From assembly GCA_005883955.1 (NCBI GenBank), contig VAXH01000061.1:1-48614 (forward strand): a stretch of 48,614 nt of DNA, in the 5' to 3' direction. The position numbers and the translations under genes were made by a program. The number at the start of each line of letters is the position of its first letter. Position 1 is the first letter of the stretch. Positions 30,789-39,324 of this stretch are shown here, piece by piece. Under the pieces are notes generated by a model. That model saw nothing but the letters and a program-made list of their open reading frames with translations. It ran no database searches and was not told where the DNA came from. The DNA comes from Actinomycetota bacterium. Lineage in GTDB: Bacteria; Actinomycetota; Thermoleophilia; Gaiellales; Gaiellaceae.

Positions 30789-31984
30789 TGGAGCTGCGGA
30801 TCGACGAGCGCCGGCTGGTCGAGCTTGCGCTCCGCCTTGTCTCGACGCCGAGCTTCACCGGCTCCGAGCAGGCGCTGGCCGAGCTGATGCAGGCCGAGCT
30901 CGCCGAGCTCGGCCTGCACGTGCAATGGCAGCAGGTCGAGGAGGAGCGGGCGAACGTGCTCGGTACCTGGGAAGGCTCCGGCGGCGGGCCGACGCTGATG
31001 CTCAACGGGCACATGGACACGTCCTACTCGGGCCGGGAGCCCTGGTTGCAGGGGATTCCAGGCTTCCAGCCGGCGGGCTTCGAGCGCGACGGGCGGATCT
31101 ACGGCCTCGGGATCTCGAACATGAAAGGCGCGCTCTGCTGCTACGTCGAGGCGGTGCGAGCACTGCAGGAAGCGGGCGTGCGGCTGAAGGGTGACCTGAT
31201 GATCGCCTGCGTCGCCGGCGAGATCGAGAAGGCCCAGCAGGGAGAGGCCCAGGGCGCCGAGTATCGCGGCTATGCCACCGGCTCCCGCCACCTGGTCTCA
31301 CACGGGGGCGCCGCCGATTTCTGCATCCTCGGCGAGCCGACCGAAAACAAGCTGGTGCGCGCGCACTTCGGCGCGCTCTGGGTCCGGCTCTCGACCACTG
31401 GGCCGTTCATCCACACCGCTTTCAGCGAGGGCCGGCGACCCGAGAACTCGATCATCCGGATGCGCGACGTGCTCGACCAGGTGCTCGAGTGGCTGCCGAG
31501 CTGGGAGCTGGAGATGAGCTACAACGGCGTGCGCGGAATCGCCAACGTCGGCGCGATCCAGGGGGGCTTCGGCTGGCGCGCGTCGCGCACGCCGCACCGG
31601 ACCGATCTCTTCCTCGACCTGCGCGTGCCGCCGCGCGTGCCGATGGCGGAGGCGCGCCGCAAGGCGCTCGCCTTTGCCCGTTCGCTCCGTGTCGACGCGG
31701 AGGTGTACGTCTCGGCGCCCGGCAGCGAGATCGAGGATTCGTCCCCGGTCGTCGTCGCGGTCGGCGAGGCGCACGCGGAGGTCTTCGGCTCCCCGCCCGA
31801 GTCGGACGTCGTGCGCTGGTTCTCCGACGCGTCGGTGCTTTCTCGCTACGGGATCCCGACGCTCAACTACGGGACGTCGTCGGGACTGCCGGACGCCGAG
31901 CTGGGCGAAAACCTGGAGATCGCCGGGCTCGTGCGGACGGCGGAGGTCTACGCGCGCGCTGCGATGAAGGTCTGCGGGTCCTGA
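30788..31984 (+). CDS. M20-family amidohydrolase (ArgE/DapE-like)
   Basis: 398 residues; start ATG shares one base with the upstream stop (TGATG). Metal-site motifs: LNGHMDTSYSG (His75, Asp77), GISNMKGALC and CVAGEIEKAQ (Glu145, Glu147). In ordinary M20 enzymes the second motif is DMKG, whose Asp bridges the two metals; here it is Asn111. A lid/dimer domain lies at about 190-300, with GPFIHTAFSEGRRPENSI. The C-terminal His ligand may be altered. Family enzymes cleave N-acyl amino acids or carbamoyl groups. The change may mean a mononuclear site or new chemistry. Confidence 0.88.
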   Translation: MELRIDERRLVELALRLVSTPSFTGSEQALAELMQAELAELGLHVQWQQVEEERANVLGTWEGSGGGPTLMLNGHMDTSYSGREPWLQGIPGFQPAGFERDGRIYGLGISNMKGALCCYVEAVRALQEAGVRLKGDLMIACVAGEIEKAQQGEAQGAEYRGYATGSRHLVSHGGAADFCILGEPTENKLVRAHFGALWVRLSTTGPFIHTAFSEGRRPENSIIRMRDVLDQVLEWLPSWELEMSYNGVRGIANVGAIQGGFGWRASRTPHRTDLFLDLRVPPRVPMAEARRKALAFARSLRVDAEVYVSAPGSEIEDSSPVVVAVGEAHAEVFGSPPESDVVRWFSDASVLSRYGIPTLNYGTSSGLPDAELGENLEIAGLVRTAEVYARAAMKVCGS

Positions 31985-31985
31985 C

Positions 31986-32858
31986 GTGACGCGTTTGGTC
32001 ACTTTCGACGGCGGCAAGGTCGGCGAGATCCGCGGCGACAAGGTGGTAGAGCTCGACGTGCCGTCGATGCGCGAGTACTTCGAGCGCGACGAGGTTCCGC
32101 GCGCCACCGGTGAGGAGGTCGCACTCGAGGAGGTCCGGCTGCGCGCGCCGATCGTGCCGAAGAAGTTCTTCCACACGGCCGGCAACTTCCGTGAGCACGA
32201 GGACGAATCGAAGCAGGTGCAATGGTCGCACCGGATCGCGCCGTGGATCGTCTTCTTCCAGAACGTCGATGCGATTGTCGGGCCTGACGAGCCTGTCGTC
32301 TATCCCGAGCACCTGACCGACGAGCTCGACTACGAGCTGGAGCTGGCAGTCGTGATTCGGAAGGCGGGCAAGTGGTTCTCGCCCGAACAGGCGATGGAGC
32401 ACGTCGGCGGCTACGTGATCTTCAACGACATCACGGCCCGCGACATCCAGCGGCGCGAGATGGAGTCGGGTGTCTTCTCGTTCTGCAAGGCGATCGACAC
32501 CTTCTGTCCGCTGGGGCCGTGGATCGTCACACCCGACGAGATCGGCGACCCGCACGACCTCGCGATGGAGCTGCGGGTGAACGGCGAGCCCAGGCAGCGT
32601 TCCCACAGCAGCAACATGTCCGTGACGATCCCCGAGATCCTGGCGCACTACTCGGCGCTCGGCTATTCGGCCGGCGACGTGGTCTCGACGGGAACGGTCT
32701 CCGGTGTCGCCGGGTTCAGCCCGGACGCCGCCGAGCTCTATTTGAAGCCGGGCGACGTGATGGAGGCGGAGATCGAGAGAATCGGCGTCCTCCGCAATCC
32801 GGTGGTCTCGTGGCAGGAGGCGCACGGCGAGCCCGCTCCGGAGCGCGTGCGCTGGTGA
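31986..32858 (+). CDS. Fumarylacetoacetate-hydrolase-family protein
   Basis: 290 residues from GTG 31986, one base after the M20 stop. FAA_hydrolase fold: KKFFHTAGNFREHE, DYELELAVVIRKAGKWF (metal Glu pair), HVGGYVIFNDITARDIQRREM, DTFCPLGPWIVTPDEI, VVSTGTVSGVAG. The usual GTPAGVG loop is GTVSGVAG here. Family members hydrolyse or hydrate C-C bonds of 2-oxo-acids (e.g. 2-oxopent-4-enoate hydratase, acylpyruvase). It would act on a ring-opened acid in this pathway. Its stop overlaps the next start (GTGA). Confidence 0.92.
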   Translation: MTRLVTFDGGKVGEIRGDKVVELDVPSMREYFERDEVPRATGEEVALEEVRLRAPIVPKKFFHTAGNFREHEDESKQVQWSHRIAPWIVFFQNVDAIVGPDEPVVYPEHLTDELDYELELAVVIRKAGKWFSPEQAMEHVGGYVIFNDITARDIQRREMESGVFSFCKAIDTFCPLGPWIVTPDEIGDPHDLAMELRVNGEPRQRSHSSNMSVTIPEILAHYSALGYSAGDVVSTGTVSGVAGFSPDAAELYLKPGDVMEAEIERIGVLRNPVVSWQEAHGEPAPERVRW

Positions 32859-34003
32859 GGTGGCCGCGGGACGACGCGAAGCTCGAGCGCGTCCGCGCGC
32901 TGATGGCCGACCAGGAGCTCGACGCGCTGGTCGTCCGGGCTCCCGACAACGTCCTCTACCTGACCAACTTCTGGGGGATGAAGGGCTACGAGGCCGTGGT
33001 TTTTCCGCGCGAAGGGAAGCCGACGTTGATCGCGCTGGAGCCGTCCGCTGACGACGCCGCCCGGACGGCGTGGACCGAGGACGTTCGGTTCTTCGCCGGA
33101 TACGACCCGTCCGATCCGCGGCCGCCGGCGCTGCGGGCGCTCGACCTTGCTCGTGAAGCCTCGCGCGACTACGCGCGGGTTGGGTTGGAGCTCACGCTCG
33201 GGACGCAGGCATCCGACCGGATGGTCGGCGAGCCGACGACCTACACCAAAGCATGGTTCGACACCTGGCCTGGCGGTTCCGACGCCACCCCGCTGCTGAA
33301 CGAGGCACGCGCGATCAAGACGCCGCAGGAGCTCGAGCGGATGCGGATCGCGAACGAGATCGCCGCGGTGGCGATGGGGCATGTGAAGGCGAATCTCCGG
33401 CCGGGGATGACTGAGAGCCAGGCCGCGGCGATGTGGCTCGGGCACGTCCATGGCGAGGGGACGGCGCGCACCGACGTCGACCTCGCGCTCGGCTTCTCCC
33501 TCGTCTGGTCGGGGCCGGGCATCCGCACCTTCACCGCCACGGGCGATCGGCCGGTACAGGAGAACGAGCCGACGTTGTTCGAGATCTGGGTCTGCGCCGA
33601 CGGCTATTGGTGCGACCACACGAAGAACGTCTGCCCGGGTGAGCTCGAGCCTCGCTACGACGAGCTGCTCGACCAGTTGCTCGCGGTGTACGCGCGCGCC
33701 GTCGAGCACCTTCGTCCCGGCGCCGACCTAGCCGAGCTCGACCGGCTCGTCCGCGCCGGGATCGACGAGGCCGGCTATCCCGGGCAACCGACTCATCCGA
33801 TTGCGCACGGAGTCGGAGCCCGTGCGCACGAGCCGCCCTACGCCCATCAGGCCGGGGGCGGGACGATCGCAGAGGGCATGGTTTTCGCGATCGAGCCCGG
33901 GATCTACTGGCCCGAGGGCGGCGGCCTCCGCGTCGAGGACAACTTCGTCGTCACGGCGGGCCGGGCCGAGAAGCTCTCCTCCTTCCCGGACGACTTCCGG
34001 TGA
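32855..34003 (+). CDS. M24-family (Xaa-Pro aminopeptidase/creatinase fold) hydrolase
   Basis: 382 residues from GTG 32855. Creatinase_N-like domain (about 8-145), then the pita-bread M24 domain. Ligand positions of the dimetal site: Glu243 (normally Asp, in LFEIWVCADGYWCDHTKN), Asp254, His318 (PIAHGVGARAHE), Glu347 (FAIEPGIYWP) and Glu361 (LRVEDNFVV). So four of five are standard and the first is Asp to Glu. Rather than a peptidase, its place between an FAA hydrolase and an aldolase suggests cleavage of a small C-N bond. Translationally coupled on both sides. Confidence 0.9.
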   Translation: MRWPRDDAKLERVRALMADQELDALVVRAPDNVLYLTNFWGMKGYEAVVFPREGKPTLIALEPSADDAARTAWTEDVRFFAGYDPSDPRPPALRALDLAREASRDYARVGLELTLGTQASDRMVGEPTTYTKAWFDTWPGGSDATPLLNEARAIKTPQELERMRIANEIAAVAMGHVKANLRPGMTESQAAAMWLGHVHGEGTARTDVDLALGFSLVWSGPGIRTFTATGDRPVQENEPTLFEIWVCADGYWCDHTKNVCPGELEPRYDELLDQLLAVYARAVEHLRPGADLAELDRLVRAGIDEAGYPGQPTHPIAHGVGARAHEPPYAHQAGGGTIAEGMVFAIEPGIYWPEGGGLRVEDNFVVTAGRAEKLSSFPDDFR

Positions 34004-35169
34004 ACGACCGCGTCTGGACCGGCGAGATCAACCGCGACGCGGCGATCGACGCACAGGTCGGCTTCTACGACACGACGCTCCGCGACGGGGAGCAGGCGGT
34101 TGGCGTCGTACTCGACCCCGAGCAGAAGCTCGAGATCGCGCGCGGGCTCGACCGGCTTGGGATCGAGCGGATCGAGGCCGGTTTCCCGCGCGTCTCGGCC
34201 GACGACGAGCGCGCGTTCAGGCTCGTCCTCGAGGCGGGGCTGGACGCCGAGATCTGGGGCTTCTCCCGGGCCGTGCCGGCCGATATCGAGGCGCTTGTCG
34301 AGCTGGGGGTGCCCGCGAGCGTGGTGGAGTCGCCGATCTCGGATCTCAAGCTTCAGGCGCTCGGGGTCACGCGGGAGGAGATGCTCGGCCGGATCACCCG
34401 CGGCGTCGCTCTCGCCGCGCGCCACGGGATCAAGGTCGCCTTCTTCGGCGTCGACGGCACGCGCGCCGACCCGCGCTTCTTCGAGGAGGTCTACAAGCGG
34501 GCGGTCGAGGCGGGCGCGCAGGAGGCCGTCGTCGTCGACACGATCGGGGTCGCGGCGCCGGAGGCGGTCGGCTCGCTCGTCGGTCAGACGCGCGAGTGGC
34601 TCGGGCCCCAGGTTCCGATCCACTTCCATGGCCACAATGACTTCGGCCTCGCGACCGCCGGCGCCGTGGCCGCCGTCAAAGCCGGCGCCCGCTGGATCCA
34701 CGGAACGATCAACGGCATGGGGGAACGTGCGGGCAACGCGAGCATCGGCGAAGTTGCGTTGACACTCCACGCGCTCTACGGCGTCAGGACAAACGTGCGC
34801 TTGGAGCGGCTACGCGAGGTCTCGGCGCTCGTGGGGGAGTTGAGCGGCTACGAACTCGACCCGTGGAAGCCCGTCGTCGGCGAGAACCTGTTCGTCCGTG
34901 AGAGCGGCGCGGTCGCGAGCCAGTTCCACGACCCGCCGTCGATCGAGCCGTACTCGTCCGAGCTGGTCGGCGCCGAGCGCGGGATCGTGCTCGGCAAGAA
35001 GAGCGGGCTCGACTCGATCCGGATCAAGGCCGAGGAGCTCGGCCTCGACCTTAACGAGGAAAGTCAGCGCGGGCTGCTCGTGCGGGTGAAGGCGGAAGGA
35101 ACGGCAAAGCGGCGGGTCTTGACCGACGAGGAGTTTCTTCGGCTTGCCGCCGAGGCTACGGAGCCGTGA
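34000..35169 (+). CDS. HMGL-like (DRE-TIM) synthase or aldolase
   Basis: 389 residues from GTG 34000, overlapping the M24 stop. Pyruvate-carboxyltransferase barrel: FYDTTLRDGEQAVGV (DRE loop), HFHGHNDFGLATA (metal His), HGTINGMGERAGNASIGEV. This is closest in appearance to homocitrate synthase/NifV and isopropylmalate synthases, but without the C-terminal leucine regulatory LeuA domain. It would join or split an oxo-acid with acetyl-CoA or a similar unit, the end step of the catabolic operon. The last 14 bases overlap a convergent gene. Confidence 0.92.
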   Translation: MNDRVWTGEINRDAAIDAQVGFYDTTLRDGEQAVGVVLDPEQKLEIARGLDRLGIERIEAGFPRVSADDERAFRLVLEAGLDAEIWGFSRAVPADIEALVELGVPASVVESPISDLKLQALGVTREEMLGRITRGVALAARHGIKVAFFGVDGTRADPRFFEEVYKRAVEAGAQEAVVVDTIGVAAPEAVGSLVGQTREWLGPQVPIHFHGHNDFGLATAGAVAAVKAGARWIHGTINGMGERAGNASIGEVALTLHALYGVRTNVRLERLREVSALVGELSGYELDPWKPVVGENLFVRESGAVASQFHDPPSIEPYSSELVGAERGIVLGKKSGLDSIRIKAEELGLDLNEESQRGLLVRVKAEGTAKRRVLTDEEFLRLAAEATEP

Positions 35170-35728
35170 CCGTAAAGACCACGATCCGACTGAAGGTGGT
35201 GCCGTCGATCTGCACGCCGTAGCAGCCCGATGAACGCACGCGCACACTTGAAGGTATGCCGCGACTTCCGGTTGGCTGCCCTTCCCAGGAGACGCTGTAA
35301 TTGTGGATTCGCAGCTCAGGCTTCGGCACCACGCCGCCGTTGAACCCGAGCGACTGCGGTCCATCCAGGCGGCGACCGCGGATCAAGACCCGCCCGGGGT
35401 AGCTCGGCCGCACGTACCAGAAGACTTTTCCTCCGGCCCAGGGGCCGCCGTATTGATCGTCGGGCGTCACATCGAGATGTCCGCCCGATCCACCGAGGCC
35501 GGGGTAGACGGGACCGCGCCCGATGCCGGAGCCCCCGAAGATCCCGACTCGCTGCCAGTCGATCCGCCGGTCGACCTGGCTGACCGGGCACGCGGCTCCG
35601 GCGGCTAGTCGCGGCAGGTGCAGCGGTCGGTGAAGCTTCTGCCATGGAGTCTGGGACGCCCCGAGCGGCTGCGCGAACGTCGAGGCCGCCAACAGCAAGA
35701 CAACCTGCACCAGACCTGTTCTTCGCAT
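35156..35728 (-). CDS. Secreted hypothetical protein
   Basis: 190 residues with a signal peptide (RRTGLVQVVLLLAASTFAQPLG). The mature start, LHRPLHLPRLAAGAACPVSQ, resembles, from memory, a set of secreted actinobacterial proteins of unknown role; the remainder is beta-rich (FWYVRPSYPGRVLIRGRRL, LRIHNYSVSWEGQ, SSVRVRSSGCYGVQIDG). Two Cys may pair. Its 3' end overlaps the end of the synthase gene by 14 bp on the other strand. Confidence 0.75.
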   Translation of the reverse strand: MRRTGLVQVVLLLAASTFAQPLGASQTPWQKLHRPLHLPRLAAGAACPVSQVDRRIDWQRVGIFGGSGIGRGPVYPGLGGSGGHLDVTPDDQYGGPWAGGKVFWYVRPSYPGRVLIRGRRLDGPQSLGFNGGVVPKPELRIHNYSVSWEGQPTGSRGIPSSVRVRSSGCYGVQIDGTTFSRIVVFTVTAP

Positions 35729-35789
35729 CTACGCCAGCCGAAGCTCGAGGTCCTCCATTCTTACAGCAGGTCGTCTGCGTGCGCCAGCT

Positions 35790-36362
35790 TTATCCGACGT
35801 CTTCCAGGAACACGAGAACGCGCTGCCTGAGGAGCGCAGCCGCCTCTTCGTCGAAGTCACCGAGACTGCTATCCGCAAACAGGTGACCCTCGCCTGGATA
35901 GAGGAAGAGCTCGGTGTTCCCGACCTTGTCTACAAACGCGCGCGCGACAACAAGATCTTCCGCACCCCATTCGTCCGCCTCCATCATGTGGATCTGAACG
36001 GGGACATCATCAGGCCACGAAGTCTCGAACTCGGACGGCGGCACGAACGCGTGCAGCAATAACGCTCCCTTGGCGCCGGGGCGCGTCTGCGCGAGCATCT
36101 GGGCTGGGAGGACGCCGAGAGAGAAGCCGGCGTAGACGAGCTCGGCCGGCAGATCTTCAGCAGCGCCGACGCCGCGCTGGATGATCACGTCGAAACCGAC
36201 TCGCTTCGCATAGCCGACCCCATCGGTGAGCTCCGAAAACGTCTTGCCGTCGTACAGATCGGGAGCGTGAACCACGTGGCCGGCGGCCCGCAGCTCGTCG
36301 GCGAAGGCGAGGAATCCATCGGTCTGTCCCTGTGCGTGGTGAAACAGCAGGACCTCGGCCAC
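35790..36362 (-). CDS. Dienelactone-hydrolase-family protein
   Basis: 190 residues from GTG 36362. Alpha/beta hydrolase of the DLH type: EVLLFHHAQGQTDGFLAFADELRAAGHVVHAPDLYDG, nucleophile elbow GFSLG, acid region MEADEW, and histidine GEGHLF. The nucleophile is Ser, whereas classical dienelactone hydrolases have Cys. It probably hydrolyses small esters or lactones. It stands alone between remnants, and no ribosome site is obvious. Confidence 0.88.
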   Translation of the reverse strand: MAEVLLFHHAQGQTDGFLAFADELRAAGHVVHAPDLYDGKTFSELTDGVGYAKRVGFDVIIQRGVGAAEDLPAELVYAGFSLGVLPAQMLAQTRPGAKGALLLHAFVPPSEFETSWPDDVPVQIHMMEADEWGAEDLVVARAFVDKVGNTELFLYPGEGHLFADSSLGDFDEEAAALLRQRVLVFLEDVG

Positions 36363-36401
36363 GGAGCCACTCTAATTCGCGCTGTCGATACTGCGCGGGC
36401 G

Positions 36402-36605
36402 ATGCCGGAGCTGGTCCCTGTTCGTCCTTCCGCTGGGCCTCGACACCTTCGCGGCGCCCGCCGCGCTCGCGGCAGCGGGGCGCGAGGGCGGGAGCGCCTG
36501 CGAATCAGCCTCCTGTTCATCGGGCTCCGCCGCTCGCTCGCGGAGCTTGCCGGGATTGCGCTGATGGCGCTCGCGACCTTCTTGCTCCCCGAGAAGGCGG
36601 CCTGA
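36402..36605 (+). pseudogene. Remnant of a MntP-like manganese-efflux pump
   Basis: One frame reads SWSLFVLPLGLDTFAAPAALAAAG, the first transmembrane segment of MntP-like pumps with its conserved Asp; a frameshift then leads to RERLRISLLFIGLRRSLAELAGIALMALATFLLPEKAA and a stop. Thus the start and end of the protein are present, joined by a deletion and a frameshift; most of the six membrane segments are missing. Not expected to function. Confidence 0.6.
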
Positions 36606-37090
36606 GTGTCCACTACCAGCACGCGCCCGTCGCTTCTTCGTCTCGGTCTGCAGCTCGAAGCCGCGACGCTCGGGTGGAACGTCGTCGGGACGGTCGTCCT
36701 TCTGATCGCGGCGCTGTCGGCGCGGTCGGTCGCGCTCGCCGGATTCGATCTCGATTCGCTGATCGAGATCTTCGCGTCGATTGTGGTTGTCTGGCAGTTG
36801 CGCGGAGGCAGACCAGAGCGCGAGCGAGTGGCGCTCCGGCTGATCGGTATCGCCTTCTTGCTGCTCGCGCTCTACATCAGCGCGCAGTCGGTCTACACGC
36901 TTGTGGCGGGGGCGCATCCGCGTCATTCGCTGCTCGGTCTCGCCTGGCTCACCGTGACCGCTGCAGTCATGTTCGCTCTCGCCTTCGGCAAGGGCCGCAA
37001 GCGGGATGGTGGTGGGCCGATCCTCTTGCCGGGCTCGTGATCGTCTTCTATGGGCTGAAAGAGGGTTCGGCAGCGCTTCGCTCCGGGTAA
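36606..37090 (+). pseudogene. Frameshifted CDF-type cation transporter
   Basis: From GTG 36606 the frame encodes about 130 residues of a cation-diffusion-facilitator-like membrane protein: LQLEAATLGWNVVGTVVLLIAAL...AGFDLDSLIEIFASIVVVWQL (metal-site DxxxE), two more helices and FALAFGKGRK. The frame then drifts and stops at 37040, while a neighbouring frame supplies the family's C-terminus, GWWWADPLAGLVIVFYGLKEG, to 37090. About 30 residues between are missing. The GTG directly follows the MntP remnant stop. Confidence 0.75.
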
Positions 37091-37101
37091 CACTCTCACC
37101 C

Positions 37102-37461
37102 ATGCCTGCGATCGACTACTTCGCCGGTACGGATGTCGTGCGCATCGCCACCGAGCTACGGGACGGTGGCGAAGTTGTGACGCCGATCTGGGCCGTCGTG
37201 GTCGACAGCGTGCCGTACGTCCGCAGCGCCTATGGCCCTGAAGCGAAGTGGTACCGCCGCGTCCAACGCACAGGCAATGCCACGTTCATCGACGGCGCTC
37301 ACCGCTATCCCGTGACGATCGAGAACGTAGACGACGAAGAGACCAACGGCAGGGTGGATGAGGCCTACCGAACCAAGTACTCCGGCGCGGGCGAGTCGCT
37401 GCAGCAGATAGTCGTGCCGCCGGCGCGCGCCTGCACCATGCGGCTCACTCCGACCGACTAG
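37102..37461 (+). CDS. DUF2255-family protein
   Basis: 119 residues, ATG 37102. Sequence ELRDGGEVVTPIWAVVVDSVPYVRSAYGPEAKWYRRVQRTGNATF...VDEAYRTKYSG matches DUF2255, a small split-barrel family related to pyridoxamine-phosphate-oxidase-like flavin or F420 binders. No enzyme activity is established that I know of. No clear ribosome site. The 3' end overlaps a possible small zinc-ribbon gene on the other strand. Confidence 0.8.
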   Translation: MPAIDYFAGTDVVRIATELRDGGEVVTPIWAVVVDSVPYVRSAYGPEAKWYRRVQRTGNATFIDGAHRYPVTIENVDDEETNGRVDEAYRTKYSGAGESLQQIVVPPARACTMRLTPTD

Positions 37462-37576
37462 CCTCCTCGCACTCCAAGCAGATCCAATCGCCCGCCCGCT
37501 CCTCCTGTGCGCTGAGCGCCGCCGGCACCATCGTCACCCCGCAAGCCGGGCAAATGGGAGGGCGCTCGTCATCCAC
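37445..37576 (-). CDS. Small zinc-ribbon protein
   Basis: 43 residues from GTG 37576: a CPACG knuckle near the start and ICLECEE near the end, separated by about 23 residues, forming a four-Cys zinc ribbon of ordinary size. It overlaps the last 17 bp of the DUF2255 gene (opposite strand). No Shine-Dalgarno is seen, so the start is a guess. Such short C-x2-C...C-x2-C proteins are common and unassigned. Confidence 0.5.
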   Translation of the reverse strand: MDDERPPICPACGVTMVPAALSAQEERAGDWICLECEEASRSE

Positions 37577-37662
37577 GCCGAGCGTATCGAGTGATGACGG
37601 AGGACTAGGCATTGCCCTCATTGCCTGCGATAGTCGGTAGCCGAAGAACGAAAGGAACTCGC

Positions 37663-38154
37663 ATGACCATGCTTACACCCGAACCGACGACCGGCCGGCT
37701 TTTCCACCGCCCGGTCGCCACAGGCCCGGCGTACTGGGGCCCGGGCGACCATTACACGTTTCTCGTAACCGGCGAGGAGTCAGGCGGCGCGTACTTTGCG
37801 ATGGAGGCGCTCGTGCCTCCGGCCGGCGGGCCACCGCCCCACATCCACACCCGAGAGGACGAGACCTACTACCTCCTGACGGGGCAGCTCGAGGTCCTCC
37901 TCGGCGAAGAGACGATCGTCGCCGGCCCAAACGACTTCGTCAACATTCCCCGCGGAATCGTGCACCGCTTCACGAACACGGGCACGGAGACGGCTCGGAT
38001 GGTGATCACGTTCACGCCGGCCGGCATCGAGCGGTGGTTCGAAGAGACGCTCGAGCGGGCGCCGAACGAGATGCAAGAGGCGCCGGACAACATGGACGAG
38101 GTCGTTGCTCGCTTCCTCGCCGCAGCGCCCGGGTACGGCTTGGAGTTCGTCTGA
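37663..38154 (+). CDS. Single-domain cupin protein
   Basis: 163 residues from ATG 37663, chosen for AAAGGAA upstream (an upstream in-frame GTG-like start at 37612 is less likely). Cupin motif 1 PPHIHTREDETYYLLTGQLEVLLG has both His and Glu ligands; motif 2 is PRGIVHRFTNTG. This is the quercetin-dioxygenase-like group common in Actinomycetota; metal binding likely, substrate unknown. The C-terminal helical tail is standard. Confidence 0.87.
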   Translation: MTMLTPEPTTGRLFHRPVATGPAYWGPGDHYTFLVTGEESGGAYFAMEALVPPAGGPPPHIHTREDETYYLLTGQLEVLLGEETIVAGPNDFVNIPRGIVHRFTNTGTETARMVITFTPAGIERWFEETLERAPNEMQEAPDNMDEVVARFLAAAPGYGLEFV

Positions 38155-38272
38155 CGGAGCACGGCCGCAGAAGCTGAGGGCGGCAGGCGTCAGAAGAAGT
38201 CGGTCTCCTCTAGGGAACATTCCGCAACCCTCGGCCAGCCGAGAGGCAGTTCGCTCCCCAGTTAGGAAGGGC

Positions 38273-38725
38273 TCAAAAGACCCACCAGCCGTCCTTGAGG
38301 TGGATCACAAAACGGACATCTTCGGTGCAGCAAATCGGTGACTCGCTATCGGTGAAGATGACGGCCCACGCTGAGCGCGCAGCTCGGTCGCCGCATCGAC
38401 GCGCAGCCCGTCGTCTGAGGGTTTGCTGGCCGGGAAGTATCGGCCCGGTGGAAAGCTCAAGGACTTCGAGCACGGGATAGTTGACGACGGTTCTTCGCAC
38501 GCTGCGGCCTTGGTAGTGACTCGTGATGTGGTCGATCGCCACCAATCGCGCAACGGCCACGACACTGCCGAGAGATGCGGGACGGACGGCGGGACCGGCG
38601 AATCGCCCGGGGCAACCTTTTGACACCCGCTGCCTGGGTGAAGACGAATCCGCTTGCGATGCGGCTAGGACGGGTACGGCGGTTACGCAGACCAGCAGGG
38701 CGGTGATCACTCGCCTGTGGCGCAT
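38273..38725 (-). CDS. Secreted hypothetical protein
   Basis: 150 residues from ATG 38725. A signal peptide (RHRRVITALLVCVTAVPVLAA) precedes a small domain with four Cys (CPGRF, RRCG, PICC): LVAIDHITSHYQGRSVRRTVVNYPVLEVLEL and VIFTDSESPICCTEDVRFVIHLKDGWWVF. I do not recognise the family; the VVxyPVLEVLE stretch is a plausible OB-like strand pair. An upstream TTGACG plus TAAGCC could be its promoter; if so the longer frame start at 38758 is not used. Confidence 0.55.
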   Translation of the reverse strand: MRHRRVITALLVCVTAVPVLAASQADSSSPRQRVSKGCPGRFAGPAVRPASLGSVVAVARLVAIDHITSHYQGRSVRRTVVNYPVLEVLELSTGPILPGQQTLRRRAARRCGDRAARSAWAVIFTDSESPICCTEDVRFVIHLKDGWWVF

Positions 38726-38832
38726 GGGCTTACTCGTACCCGACGTGACCGTCAACACACCGCCGTCTCTTGCCTCGGGGGGATCCCCCGGACAGGCGCC
38801 CAGGCCGACGTGTCGATCGCCGAACCGAATTC

Positions 38833-39324
38833 TTAAGGGCGCCGCACGGCGACGATCGCAGCCGTCGCGGCTGTTGTCAGAAGCTCGACCGCGATCAGTC
38901 GCTGATCTTCGAAGAACGCCTCCCGGACAGGATCACCCGCGATCGGTTCGCCGGGGGTGAGGTCATCTTTGATCAGGACGCCGCCCGGTGCGAGCAGGGA
39001 AATGGGGAGTTCGAAAGGCTGTCCCCTTGTCCCGCCGTCGAAGAAGATGAGGTCAAAGGGTGCTCGTGCCGGAAGTACGTCTTCCCAGCGGGCGTTCAGG
39101 ACTTCAGCCCGCGTTCCAGAGAGCGCCGCGCGCGCCTCCGCGTAGCGCGCGGGATCAGACTCGACGGTTACGAATGTCGCATCAGGTGGCAGTGCCTCGG
39201 CAATCGCTCTCGCTCCGGCGCCGAACGCGGTGCCGATTTCGGCGATCCTGCCACCGGGCTTCGACGCCACAAGCGTGGCGAGCAGGGCCTGCACCTCCCG
39301 AATCGACGAGCCGCCTCCGGTCAA
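38833..39324 (-). CDS. SAM-dependent O-methyltransferase-like protein
   Basis: 163 residues from TTG 39324, whose first bases overlap the M24 stop (TTGA). Motif I AEIGTAFGAGARAIAEAL, the acidic residue in VTVESDPARYAEARA and motif post-I/II FDLIFFDGG with LLAPGGVLIKDDLTPG identify a class I methyltransferase of the catechol/caffeoyl-CoA O-methyltransferase type. It is the last gene of the minus-strand operon. The much longer open frame upstream is antisense to the M24 gene. Confidence 0.85.
   Translation of the reverse strand: MTGGGSSIREVQALLATLVASKPGGRIAEIGTAFGAGARAIAEALPPDATFVTVESDPARYAEARAALSGTRAEVLNARWEDVLPARAPFDLIFFDGGTRGQPFELPISLLAPGGVLIKDDLTPGEPIAGDPVREAFFEDQRLIAVELLTTAATAAIVAVRRP

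Noticed and set aside
25436-35169. Assignment of the operon to nicotine, nicotinate or purine degradation
   Set aside because: Single gene families match, but the characteristic partner genes (e.g. maleamate amidase, hydantoinase sets) are absent.
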